Assembly: GCA_902533955.1 (NCBI GenBank) | Contig: CACANV010000003.1 | Coordinates: forward strand, 1 to 22,192 | Source: an uncultured Pelagibacteraceae bacterium | GTDB lineage: Bacteria > Pseudomonadota > Alphaproteobacteria > Pelagibacterales > Pelagibacteraceae | Reading direction: 5' to 3' | Length of the DNA: 22,192 nucleotides | Position numbers and translations under genes: made by a program | Part shown: piece after piece, positions 9,586 to 16,343 of the stretch | Numbering within the stretch: position 1 is the stretch's first letter | Layout of the letters: every line of letters starts with the position of its first letter | The notes under the pieces: generated by a model | Told to the model about the DNA's origin: nothing | Databases searched by the model: none | What the model saw: the letters and a program-made list of their open reading frames with translations, nothing else

Positions 9586-9735
9586 TTATTTTGTTTTTTT
9601 TGTAAATTTATTGATTAAAAATAAAGCAATTGCACTTAAAAACGCAAAGAGCTCTATTGCATGGCCAGAGTCTCCAAGTATTAATTGAACAAAGGCAAAT
9701 ATTATACATACAACAAACCAGACCAAGACTAGCAT
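9586..9735 (-). CDS. Small two-helix membrane protein, unknown function
   Basis: A 49-residue frame runs from ATG at 9735 to TAA at 9586. It begins MLVLVWFVVCIIFAFVQLIL, a membrane segment, continues with a short polar turn GDSGHAIE, then a second membrane segment LFAFLSAIALFLI, and ends in a lysine-rich tail NKFTKKTK. The basic end fits a cytoplasmic C-terminus. It starts three bases after the stop of the TPR gene on the same strand, so it is likely the last gene of that operon. No Shine-Dalgarno is visible, but few genes here have one. I do not recognise a family. Evidence is the coherent hydrophobic pattern and operon position; chance hydrophobic frames do occur in AT-rich DNA. Confidence 0.55.
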   Translation of the reverse strand: MLVLVWFVVCIIFAFVQLILGDSGHAIELFAFLSAIALFLINKFTKKTK

Positions 9736-9738
9736 AAA

Positions 9739-10284
9739 TTAAATCGTACTTTTATTTATTAATTCTATAATTTTTGGTATCATTAGTTTTGGAGATTTCA
9801 TTGAAGGATAAATTATTTCAACTTTTTTATAACTTTTCAATGCTTTTTCATAATTTTTAAGCTTTATTTGAACTAAACCTTGTCCTGATAAAGCTCCAAA
9901 ATGTCTTTTTTCTAATTGTAATACTTTATCAATATCCATTTGAGACTCTTCATAATTTCCTAACAGATATAAGACTGTGGCTCTTTTGTTCCATGCTTCT
10001 GCCCAAGATGGATCTAATTTAATAACATCTGAAAAAATAATTTTTGCTTCAAATAATTTATCTTGAGACATTAAGTTAGATCCTTTGGTAAGTAAATTAG
10101 AAATTTTTTGATCATTTGGATGAGTAGTCCATATATTCCAAATTTTTTGTTCTATTGCATATGCCGATGAAAGATTATTAGTTTTTAATTCATTAAATAG
10201 TCTATTTAATTCATTTTCTCTATCATTAGCTAAAGAATTAAAAATTAATAAAAAATATAAAAAAAAAGTTACTATTATTTTCAT
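9739..10284 (-). CDS. Periplasmic TPR-repeat protein
   Basis: A 181-residue protein with an N-terminal signal peptide (MKIIVTFFLYFLLIFNSLA, probable cleavage after SLA, near residue 19), so the rest should be periplasmic. The mature part is built of tetratricopeptide helices. Clear repeat units are around residues 70-95 (AKIIFSDVIKLDPSWAEAWN), 100-130 (ATVLYLLGNYEESQMDIDKV) and 135-160 (GLVQIKLKNYEKALKSYKKV), with the A/Y/L spacing of TPRs. Such proteins are scaffolds; no partner can be named. It lies 16 bases after msrB and three bases before the small membrane protein, suggesting one transcript. Confidence 0.8.
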   Translation of the reverse strand: MKIIVTFFLYFLLIFNSLANDRENELNRLFNELKTNNLSSAYAIEQKIWNIWTTHPNDQKISNLLTKGSNLMSQDKLFEAKIIFSDVIKLDPSWAEAWNKRATVLYLLGNYEESQMDIDKVLQLEKRHFGALSGQGLVQIKLKNYEKALKSYKKVEIIYPSMKSPKLMIPKIIELINKSTI

Positions 10285-10300
10285 TTTACAGGCTATATAT

Positions 10301-10759
10301 TTATTCCTTTAAAGGTTTAAAAATTAAACAAAGTCCATTGTTACAAAATCTTTTACCTGTTTCTGTTGGACCATCTAAAAATACATGTCCATGATGAGCT
10401 CCACAACTTGCACAATGATATTCAATTCTTTTCATTCCAAATGAATAATCTATTTTTGTGTTAAATGCTCCCGGCAAAGATTCAGAAAATGATGGCCATC
10501 CTGTTCCACTGTCATATTTTGCTTCAGAACTAAAAAGTTTTGCATCACAATTTACACAATGATAAAAGCCTTTTTTTTTATTATTTAAAAGTTGACTTGA
10601 AAAAGGTCTTTCAGTTCCTTCTCCAAACAATATTTTTTTTTGATCATAACTGAGATTTTGATTAATAATTTTTTTTGTTACAGCATATAAAAATTTATAG
10701 GGAAAAAATAAAAATGTTAAACATGATGCAGCTAATGTTTTTAAAAAAATTCTTCTCAT
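10301..10759 (-). CDS. msrB: Peptide-methionine (R)-S-oxide reductase, exported
   Basis: MsrB reduces methionine-R-sulfoxide in oxidised proteins. The four zinc cysteines are C68/C71 (HCVNC) and C116/C119 (HCASC), followed by GAHHGHVF. SGTGWPSF (85-92) is the substrate pocket, and the catalytic Cys is C139 in GKRFCNN. The usual RxCxNSxxL tail here reads NNGLCLIF, with an extra cysteine, C144, that could be a resolving residue (inference). The N-terminus MRRIFLKTLAASCLTFLFF has a twin-arginine pair followed by FLK and a hydrophobic stretch, suggesting a Tat signal and a periplasmic enzyme. It is 63 bases after fabI and 16 before the TPR gene on the same strand. Confidence 0.93.
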   Translation of the reverse strand: MRRIFLKTLAASCLTFLFFPYKFLYAVTKKIINQNLSYDQKKILFGEGTERPFSSQLLNNKKKGFYHCVNCDAKLFSSEAKYDSGTGWPSFSESLPGAFNTKIDYSFGMKRIEYHCASCGAHHGHVFLDGPTETGKRFCNNGLCLIFKPLKE

Positions 10760-10822
10760 AGGTTTGTTTAAATATAAGTAATTTTCTTTATTTAAATAGT
10801 TTTTAAAAGTCCTGCGACAGTT

Positions 10823-11608
10823 TTAGGATATATTTTTGGGGTCTGGCATCCCTACTTTATTATACCCTGCATCTACATAGTGAATTTCACCAGTAACACC
10901 ACCTGCCATATCGCTCAATAGGTATAATGCTGAGTTTCCAACATCTAAATTATCTATATTTCTCTTTAAAAATGAGTGATCTGCATTCCATTTATAGAGG
11001 AATTTTGCATCTCCTATAGCTGATGCTGCTAGGGTTTTAATAGGTCCCGCACTGATCGCATTTATTCTAATTCCTTTTGAACCCAAATCTCTAGCTAAAT
11101 ATTTAACACTCGACTCAAGAGCAGCTTTACATACACCCATAACATTATAATTAGGAATAGCTTTGTTAGCTTCGTAGCTGAGGGTAATCATGCTTCCTCC
11201 TTCTTTCATTATTTTTGAAGCCTCTCTTGCAACTTCTGTAAATGAAAAGCATGAAATTAACATACTTCTTACAAAATTTTCTCTAGTTGTATTTAAATAT
11301 TCTCCAGATAACTCTGATTTATCGGAAAATGCAATTGCATGTACAACAAAATCAATTTGTCCCCATTGTGATTTTATATCTTCAAAAAGTTTTATTACTT
11401 CTTCTTTATTTTCAACATCACAGCTAAAAGTAACATTTGAATTTAATTTTTCTGCCAACGGAATTACTCTCTTCTTAAGTGCATCACCAAGATAAGTGAA
11501 AGCTAATTCAGCACCTGCTTCTGAAAGTTTTTGGGAAATACCCCAAGCAATAGATCTTTCATTAGCAACGCCCATGATTAATCCCTTTTTACCTTTCATT
11601 AAACTCAT
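10823..11608 (-). CDS. fabI: Enoyl-[acyl-carrier-protein] reductase (NADH)
   Basis: FabI reduces trans-2-enoyl-ACP, the last step of each fatty acid elongation round. It is a short-chain dehydrogenase-fold protein: the nucleotide-binding segment IMGVANERSIAWGI lies near the N-terminus, and the catalytic Tyr-(6)-Lys is Y154/K161 in YNVMGVCK, with the further Tyr at 145, agreeing with E. coli Y146/Y156/K163. I use ATG at 11608 (MSLMKGKKG, 261 residues) because it matches family N-termini and has AAGG upstream. The GTG at 11611 would add one residue. It follows fabB by three bases in a fabA-fabB-fabI unit. Confidence 0.96.
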   Translation of the reverse strand: MSLMKGKKGLIMGVANERSIAWGISQKLSEAGAELAFTYLGDALKKRVIPLAEKLNSNVTFSCDVENKEEVIKLFEDIKSQWGQIDFVVHAIAFSDKSELSGEYLNTTRENFVRSMLISCFSFTEVAREASKIMKEGGSMITLSYEANKAIPNYNVMGVCKAALESSVKYLARDLGSKGIRINAISAGPIKTLAASAIGDAKFLYKWNADHSFLKRNIDNLDVGNSALYLLSDMAGGVTGEIHYVDAGYNKVGMPDPKNIS

Positions 11609-11611
11609 CAC

Positions 11612-12823
11612 TTATACCTTTTCAAATACTAAAGTTGCATTTGTTCCACCAAAACCAAAACTATTAGACATAATTGCGTTAAGAGTTATATCTTTTGTTA
11701 CTTTAGTTATAATTGGAAAATTCTTAGCTTCATCATCCATATCAGTAATATTGACTGACGCTGATATGAAATTATTTTTCATCATTATTAAACTATATAT
11801 TGCTTCGTGAACTGAGGTAGCTCCTAAAGAATGTCCAGATAAAGATTTTGTTGAGCTAATTTTTGGTCTATGATCTTTAAAAACTTCACCCACAGCTTTT
11901 AATTCAGTAATATCTCCCACAGGGGTTGAAGTTCCATGTGTATTAATATAATCAATTTTATTTTTTGTTGTACTTAAGGCCATATTCATACATCTAACTG
12001 CGCCTTCTCCTGATGGCGCCACCATGTCATAACCATCTGATGTTGCTCCATAACCAGTTATTTCAGCGTATATTTTAGCACCTCTAGCTTTTGCATGTTC
12101 ATAATCTTCAAGCACTAAAACACCTCCTCCTCCAGCAATTACAAAACCATCTCTTGTTTTATCATATGGTCTTGATGCTAGCTCTGGAGTTTCGTTATAT
12201 TTTGATGATAATGCTGTCATTGCATCAAACATAGCAGTCATTGCGAAATGGACTTCATCACTTCCACCTGCAAAAATTATTTTTTGTTTTCCAAGCTGAA
12301 TTAATTCCATTGCATTTCCTATACAGTGACCACTTGTTGCACATGCAGAGCTAATTGTATAGTTAACTCCTTTAATTTTGAAAGGTACAGCTAAAGTTGC
12401 AGATGCAGTACTTGCCATAGTTCTTGGAACTACAAATGGTCCCATTTTTTTTGGATTCTTTTCTCGAGTTTTGTCAGCTGCTAAAATTACATTTTTAATT
12501 GAGGGTCCTCCTGATCCCATTATCATTCCAGTAGAAATATTACTTACATCTTTTTCATCTAATCCAGAGTCTTTCACAGCTTCACTCATGGCAACATAGT
12601 TGTAAGCTGAGCCATCTCCCATAAATCTTATTACTTTTCTATCAACATAATCTTCTAATTTAATATTTGGTTTGCCATGAATATGACTTTTTAGATTATG
12701 TTCTTTATATTCTTCAGAAAAAGAAATTCCTGATTTAGAATTTACTAAAGATTGATAAACTTCATTTTGGTTATTTCCAAGACAAGAAACAACACCAAGA
12801 CCCGTAATAACTACTCTTTTCAT
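11612..12823 (-). CDS. fabB: 3-oxoacyl-[acyl-carrier-protein] synthase I
   Basis: FabB condenses malonyl-ACP with growing acyl-ACP. It is the KAS needed to elongate the cis-3-decenoyl-ACP made by FabA, so it leads to unsaturated fatty acids. At 403 residues it is full length. The Cys-His-His triad is C161 in [11 protein letters not shown]296 in [11 protein letters not shown] and H331 in [16 protein letters not shown] and the position beside fabA favour FabB over FabF. Its ATG shares one base with the fabA stop (TAATG), implying translational coupling. If ribosomes stop at the fabA frameshift, this coupling would also weaken fabB and fabI expression (inference). Confidence 0.95.
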   Translation of the reverse strand: MKRVVITGLGVVSCLGNNQNEVYQSLVNSKSGISFSEEYKEHNLKSHIHGKPNIKLEDYVDRKVIRFMGDGSAYNYVAMSEAVKDSGLDEKDVSNISTGMIMGSGGPSIKNVILAADKTREKNPKKMGPFVVPRTMASTASATLAVPFKIKGVNYTISSACATSGHCIGNAMELIQLGKQKIIFAGGSDEVHFAMTAMFDAMTALSSKYNETPELASRPYDKTRDGFVIAGGGGVLVLEDYEHAKARGAKIYAEITGYGATSDGYDMVAPSGEGAVRCMNMALSTTKNKIDYINTHGTSTPVGDITELKAVGEVFKDHRPKISSTKSLSGHSLGATSVHEAIYSLIMMKNNFISASVNITDMDDEAKNFPIITKVTKDITLNAIMSNSFGFGGTNATLVFEKV

Positions 12824-13324
12824 TATTTAAACAACCCTACTTTTAAATTTTCTGCAGTATATATTTTTTTACCATCAGCTAACAAAACTCCATTTGCGAG
12901 ACCAACAGTTGTTCCTTCTTTAATTAATATTCTTTTCATATCAATTTCATAAGAAGCCATTTTAACATTTCTAAGAACCTCTCCAGTAAATTTTACACTA
13001 TTTACTCCTAGTGCTCGACCTCTTCCTGGATTTCCTAGCCATCCTAAATAAAATCCTACTAGTTGCCACATGGCATCTAATCCTAAACAACCAGGCATAA
13101 CTGGATCATCTTTAAAATGACAATCAAAAAAACCATAGTTTTTCCTTTATATCAAGCTCAGCCTTTATAATTCCCTTGCTAAAAAAACCTCTATTTTCGT
13201 ATATTTCTGTTATTCTGTCGAACATAAGCATTGGTGGTAAGGGCAATTTTGCGTTACCTGGTCCAAAAAGCTTACCATTTGCACAGTTAATTAGTTCATT
13301 AAAAGTAAAGGAACTTTTTTTCAT
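12823..13324 (-). pseudogene. fabA: 3-hydroxydecanoyl-ACP dehydratase/isomerase, split by a one-base frameshift
   Basis: FabA dehydrates 3-hydroxydecanoyl-ACP and isomerises trans-2 to cis-3-decenoyl-ACP, the entry to unsaturated fatty acids. The first part (13324 down to 13124) encodes 66 residues, with FGPGNAKLPLPPMLMFDRI and ending KLWFF before TGA. Removing one T from the T7 run (plus-strand A7, 13126-13132) gives [20 protein letters not shown] and a continuous 166-residue FabA, near the E. coli length of 172. The second part as a separate frame (from ATG 13098, 91 residues) has [17 protein letters not shown] with the catalytic Asp. The catalytic His (H69 of the joined protein) is the third codon after the break and lies in neither separate product. 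Everything after the break is well conserved. A sequencing indel, a recent mutation and a used +1 frameshift are all possible. Confidence 0.85.
13124..13132 (-). other. fabA: fabA slip site: TTTTTTTGA (T7 followed by the stop TGA)
   Basis: Read on the minus strand, codons are TGG TTT TTT TGA. A ribosome with Phe-tRNA on the second TTT could slip +1 onto TTT again with full pairing, placing GAT (Asp) in the A site and restoring the FabA frame past the stop. This is the arrangement known from prfB (CTT TGA). Unlike prfB there is no Shine-Dalgarno-like element tightly upstream; AAGGA is about 13 bases before the slip codon. The site may equally be a simple indel. Confidence 0.45.
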
Positions 13325-13356
13325 AAATCTGTAATCTTATTACTTGATTTATAGAC

Positions 13357-13391
13357 ATTATAATATAGATATTCTTTAGAATTATTACAAA
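13357..13391. promoter_or_regulatory. Divergent fabA/irr promoter region with an ICE-like (Irr box) site
   Basis: ATTATAAT at 13357-13364 contains a TATAAT box on each strand: 13359-13364 for irr and 13357-13362 (minus) for fabA. Just beyond it, TTTAGAA (13375-13381), three bases, then TTACAAA (13385-13391) resembles the rhizobial iron control element, TTTAGAA-spacer-TTCTAAA (all seven bases of the first arm, five of seven in the second). It would cover the start of irr transcription and the -35 area of fabA, a good position for repressing both. No clear -35 for irr is visible. TTTAGAA is frequent in AT-rich DNA, so the position is the main support. Confidence 0.5.
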
Positions 13392-13399
13392 AAATATCA

Positions 13400-13828
13400 A
13401 TGCAGCATTCTAATCAATATTTAAAAAAATTGAGAGATTCAGGCCTAAGACCAACAATACAGAGAATTAAAATTTGTGAGGCATTGTTTAATAAAGAAAA
13501 AACATTTCATTTTACAATTAAAAACCTTGCAAAAATCATTGAAAATGAAAAAAATGTGAATATTTCTTTAGCAACAGTTTATAATACTGTTCACGCATTT
13601 ATTAAAAAGGGCTATTTAAAAGAAATTCCAATTACTTCATCACAGAGTTATTATGATACAAATGTTAGTTACCATCATCATTTTTTTGATGAAGAAAAAA
13701 AAGAGCTAATTGATATTAATAAAGACGAAGTTGATGAAATAAATATAAAAAAAAAAATCCCAGGCAAAAAAATTAAATCAATTGAGGTTATTGCAAAAAT
13801 TGTAAGTGATAATCAATATCAAAAATAA
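13400..13828 (+). CDS. irr: Fur-family iron response regulator, Irr type
   Basis: A 142-residue winged-helix Fur-superfamily regulator. Irr senses haem/iron status in alphaproteobacteria and acts mainly under iron limitation. Visible features are LRDSGLRPTIQRIKICEALF at the N-terminus, the recognition helix ISLATVYNTVHAFIKKGYL (about 55-73), and DTNVSYHHHFF (86-96) with a three-histidine stretch (92-94) typical of Irr rather than Fur, Zur or PerR. There is no N-terminal GCPW-type haem regulatory motif, and the C-terminal CxxC zinc pairs of Fur are absent, both as in many Irr proteins. It diverges from fabA across 75 bases that hold an ICE-like site, so autoregulation is likely. The start has no Shine-Dalgarno. 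The next gene downstream is a rubrerythrin, a class of gene under Irr control in other alphaproteobacteria. Confidence 0.88.
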   Translation: MQHSNQYLKKLRDSGLRPTIQRIKICEALFNKEKTFHFTIKNLAKIIENEKNVNISLATVYNTVHAFIKKGYLKEIPITSSQSYYDTNVSYHHHFFDEEKKELIDINKDEVDEINIKKKIPGKKIKSIEVIAKIVSDNQYQK

Positions 13829-13867
13829 TTAAATAAAATCAATAGTTTATAAATTAGATTAAAATAA

Positions 13868-13930
13868 TTCTAAAGTATTGACATATAGTTTAGAAAGATT
13901 ATATGTAATCTACTTTAGAATCATTATACT
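13868..13930 (+). promoter_or_regulatory. Rubrerythrin promoter with three TTTAGAA/TTCTAAA half-sites
   Basis: A perfect -35 TTGACA lies at 13878-13883, with a weak -10 around 13901-13907 (ATATGTA). Three Irr-box half-sites surround it: TTCTAAA (13868-13874), TTTAGAA (13889-13895, inside the spacer) and TTTAGAA (13914-13920, near the start of transcription). The last is followed after three bases by TTATACT, a poor second arm. Half-sites over the core promoter suggest repression. The 118-base gap between irr and the rubrerythrin start holds nothing else that I recognise. Confidence 0.55.
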
Positions 13931-13946
13931 AAATATAGGAGAACAA

Positions 13947-14363
13947 ATGTCACTAAAAGGAAGCAAAACAGAAGAAAACCTGAAAGAAGCATTTGCTGGA
14001 GAAAGTCAAGCTAATAGAAGGTATCTTTACTTTGCTCAAAAAGCTGATGTAGAGGGTTTTAATGATGTAGCTGCAGTGTTTAGGTCAACAGCCGAAGGAG
14101 AGACAGGCCATGCCCATGGACATCTAGAATATCTAGAGGAAGTCGGTGACCCAGCAACTGGAAAACCAATTGGAGAAACAAAAGCAAACTTAGAGTCTGC
14201 TATTGAAGGCGAAACTCATGAATACACTGATATGTATCCAGGAATGGCTAAAACAGCAAGAGAAGAAGGTTTTGATGAAATTGCTGATTGGTTTGAAACT
14301 TTAGCAAAAGCAGAAAAATCACACGCTGGTAAATTTCAAAAAACACTCGAAACTATTGTTTAA
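13947..14363 (+). CDS. Rubrerythrin-family diiron protein without rubredoxin domain
   Basis: Rubrerythrins are ferritin-like diiron peroxidases that reduce H2O2. The 138-residue four-helix protein shows the iron ligands: E19 (AGES), E52/H55 ([10 protein letters not shown]), E89/E92 (EGETHEY) and E123/H126 ([10 protein letters not shown]). The C-terminal rubredoxin domain with its CxxC pairs is missing, so electrons must come from another protein. The start is ATG 13947, with AGGAG at 13937-13941 and a match to family N-termini ([19 protein letters not shown]). The longer frame to TTG 13878 starts inside the -35 TTGACA and is rejected. It sits between irr and the Fe-S protein/DUF3501 pair, and a hairpin follows. 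Likely role: peroxide defence in an iron-responsive unit. Confidence 0.92.
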   Translation: MSLKGSKTEENLKEAFAGESQANRRYLYFAQKADVEGFNDVAAVFRSTAEGETGHAHGHLEYLEEVGDPATGKPIGETKANLESAIEGETHEYTDMYPGMAKTAREEGFDEIADWFETLAKAEKSHAGKFQKTLETIV

Positions 14364-14371
14364 AAATTATT

Positions 14372-14395
14372 TTGTGGGTGAATTATCACCCACAA
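14372..14395 (+). terminator. Hairpin after the rubrerythrin gene
   Basis: TTGTGGGTGA (14372-14381), loop ATTA, then TCACCCACAA (14386-14395) make a perfect ten-pair stem nine bases after the stop codon. No T-run follows (GAACACTAAT), so it is not a classic intrinsic terminator. It may protect the rubrerythrin mRNA 3' end or partly terminate, giving more rubrerythrin than downstream protein. Confidence 0.65.
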
Positions 14396-14425
14396 GAACA
14401 CTAATAAATAAAATTCTGTAAATAA

Positions 14426-15751
14426 ATGAAAAAAGAAGGTAGTACTCAAGCTCCGACAAGGCATCCAATAAAATTTAATGATCCCGATTTTTTAAACTTT
14501 GAAAAACTAGATCAAGAAATGAGAAGAGTTTTTGATATTTGTCATGGTTGTAGAAGATGTTTTAACTTATGTGACAGTTTTCCAAAATTATTTGATTATA
14601 TAGACGAAACAGAAGAAGGTGAAGTTTCCTCAATTTCTAGTAAAAAATTTAAACCAATAGTGGATGCATGTACTTTGTGTGACATGTGTTTCATGACTAA
14701 ATGTCCATACGTTCCCCCACACCAATTTGACTTAGATTTTCCTCATTTAATGTTGAGATATAGAATGTTCCAAAGAAAGAATGGTGAAATATCAAATACA
14801 GTAAAACAATTAGTTAAAATCGATAGAAATTCAAATATAGGAATTTTTTTTAGCAAAATAATTAATTGGATTACAAATATAAATAATAAATTTTTTAGAA
14901 AAATTTTAGAATTTTTTACTGGAATAGATAAAAGAGTTATTCTTCCAAAGTATAATAAAGAAACATTTTCTAATTATTTTAAAAATTTTAAAAAAAAAAT
15001 TATTCCTAAGGACTGTAAAAGGAAAGTAGTTATTTATTCTACTTGCTTTGTAAATTTTAATAAAAAAAGTACTGGCGAAGCAGCTCTCAAGGTATTAAAT
15101 CACAATGATGTTGAAGTAGAACATTCTTATGCTGGTTGTTGTGGAATGCCTTACTTAGAACAGGCAGATCTTGAACAGGTTGTAAAACAGGCAAAAACCG
15201 TATCCAAAGAATTGCTTAAATTTGTTGATAAAGGTTATAAAATAATAACTTTAACAGCTAGCTGCGGGTTAATGCTTAAGTTCGAATGGCCTTTATTGCT
15301 ACCTAAGGATGAAGAAATAAAAAAATTATCTAAAAATACTTATGATATTGATGAGTATATTGTTGAAATAGGAAATGAAGAAGGGCTAAAAGAAGGACTA
15401 AAAGAAATTGATGGAGGAGTAACTGTTCACCACGCATGCCACGCAAGAGCGCAAAATATGGGAAATAAAGCAAGAGATATGATAAAATTTATACCAAATA
15501 TCAAAATTGATATAGTTGAGAGATGTGCGGGACATGGGGGAACATTTGGATTGATGAAATCTACTCATGATATTGCAAATAAAGTGGGCAAAACTACCGC
15601 AAGCACTGTTAAAAGAAAAAATAATAAATATATGGCTTCTGATTGTCCATTGGCTGGAAAACATATTAAACAATTAGCTAATGAAACTAATATAATTAAT
15701 GAAGAAGCTTTACATCCAATCGAACTAATTGCAAAAAGTTATAGGTTATAA
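14426..15751 (+). CDS. Iron-sulfur oxidoreductase, GlpC/HdrD-like with two [4Fe-4S] motifs and CCG domains
   Basis: A 441-residue protein resembling the anaerobic glycerol-3-phosphate dehydrogenase subunit C and heterodisulfide reductase families. Two ferredoxin-type motifs are CHGCRRCFNLC (C39, C42, C45, C49) and CTLCDMCFMTKCP (C82, C85, C88, C93). Two cysteine-rich (CCG) regions follow: AGCCGMPYLEQ (C238/C239) and the second, where CCG is replaced by ERCAGHGGTFG (C367). HHACHARAQNMG and TASCGLMLKFEWP add further cysteines. No glpA or glpB is nearby, so glycerol phosphate oxidation is unlikely. The place between a rubredoxin-less rubrerythrin and a DUF3501 gene suggests it passes electrons to the rubrerythrin (inference). 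There is no visible ribosome binding site; DUF3501 follows after one base. Confidence 0.85.
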   Translation: MKKEGSTQAPTRHPIKFNDPDFLNFEKLDQEMRRVFDICHGCRRCFNLCDSFPKLFDYIDETEEGEVSSISSKKFKPIVDACTLCDMCFMTKCPYVPPHQFDLDFPHLMLRYRMFQRKNGEISNTVKQLVKIDRNSNIGIFFSKIINWITNINNKFFRKILEFFTGIDKRVILPKYNKETFSNYFKNFKKKIIPKDCKRKVVIYSTCFVNFNKKSTGEAALKVLNHNDVEVEHSYAGCCGMPYLEQADLEQVVKQAKTVSKELLKFVDKGYKIITLTASCGLMLKFEWPLLLPKDEEIKKLSKNTYDIDEYIVEIGNEEGLKEGLKEIDGGVTVHHACHARAQNMGNKARDMIKFIPNIKIDIVERCAGHGGTFGLMKSTHDIANKVGKTTASTVKRKNNKYMASDCPLAGKHIKQLANETNIINEEALHPIELIAKSYRL

Positions 15752-15752
15752 A

Positions 15753-16343
15753 ATGTCTAAAGAACAAAGAATGATTAATAAAGAAGATCTACTTCCTATG
15801 GATGTTTACTCAAAAAATAGACGACAAATGAGGAAGGACCTTGTTGAATTTAAAAAAGAAAGAAGAATTGCACTTGGTCCATATGCAACATTTTATTTTG
15901 AATGTTATGAAACTATGTTAGCACAAGTTCATGAAATGCTTCATATCGAAAAAGGTGGAAATGAACAAATAATTGATGAGTTATCAGCATATAATCCTTT
16001 GATACCAAAAGGCAAAGAATTAGTAGCAACATTAATGTTTGAAATTGATAATCCTTTGAAAAGAAAAACTTTTCTTAAAAAGTTAGGAGGAGTTGAAAAA
16101 AAAATTTTTATAAAAATTGATAAAGATTTTGTTTATGGAAAACCCGAGATGGATGTAGACAGAACATCAGATGATGGAAAAGTCTCTTCTGTCCAATTTA
16201 TACACTTTGAATTTAATGATGAACAAATTTCTAAATTTAAGAATCATATTAGTGTTGAAATTGGAATTGATCACAAAGAGTATTCTCATATTGCAAAGTT
16301 ATCAGATAAAAATCTAAAAGCTTTATGTTTAGATTTTAGTTAA
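15753..16343 (+). CDS. DUF3501 family protein
   Basis: A 196-residue soluble protein of unknown function. The N-terminal part, EDLLPMDVYSKNRRQMRKDL and RIALGPYATFYFECYETMLAQVHEML, matches my recollection of the DUF3501 family, which often sits next to a rubrerythrin and an Fe-S oxidoreductase gene. The alternating charged/hydrophobic pattern lacks cysteines clustered for metal binding. An arginine-rich start and a C-terminal beta-rich region (VSSVQFIHFEFNDEQISKF) are visible. The start is ATG 15753, one base after the preceding stop; the longer frame from TTG-like codons overlaps the Fe-S gene. Its end overlaps the convergent SH3 gene by eight bases. A structural or regulatory partner of the Fe-S protein is likely. 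Confidence 0.8.
   Translation: MSKEQRMINKEDLLPMDVYSKNRRQMRKDLVEFKKERRIALGPYATFYFECYETMLAQVHEMLHIEKGGNEQIIDELSAYNPLIPKGKELVATLMFEIDNPLKRKTFLKKLGGVEKKIFIKIDKDFVYGKPEMDVDRTSDDGKVSSVQFIHFEFNDEQISKFKNHISVEIGIDHKEYSHIAKLSDKNLKALCLDFS

Noticed and set aside
9550..9600. Terminator for pnp
   Set aside because: Only a three-pair TGG/CCA stem before a T-rich stretch can be drawn; too weak to call.
10800..10822. Terminator after fabI
   Set aside because: On the minus strand AAAACTG...CAG...TTTT pairs only with a bulge and three GC-containing pairs; not convincing.
11190..11810. Two plus-strand frames (about 101 and 104 residues) over fabI/fabB
   Set aside because: They are antisense to catalytic parts of FabI and FabB, with no family resemblance.
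13124..13126. TGA in fabA read as tryptophan (code change)
   Set aside because: Reading through gives Trp-Leu-Ser-Phe and then TAA; it does not restore the FabA sequence, and other genes here use TGA as a stop.
13878..13946. N-terminal extension of the rubrerythrin to TTG 13878
   Set aside because: The TTG is the -35 element TTGACA, the added residues match nothing, and ATG 13947 has a clear AGGAG.
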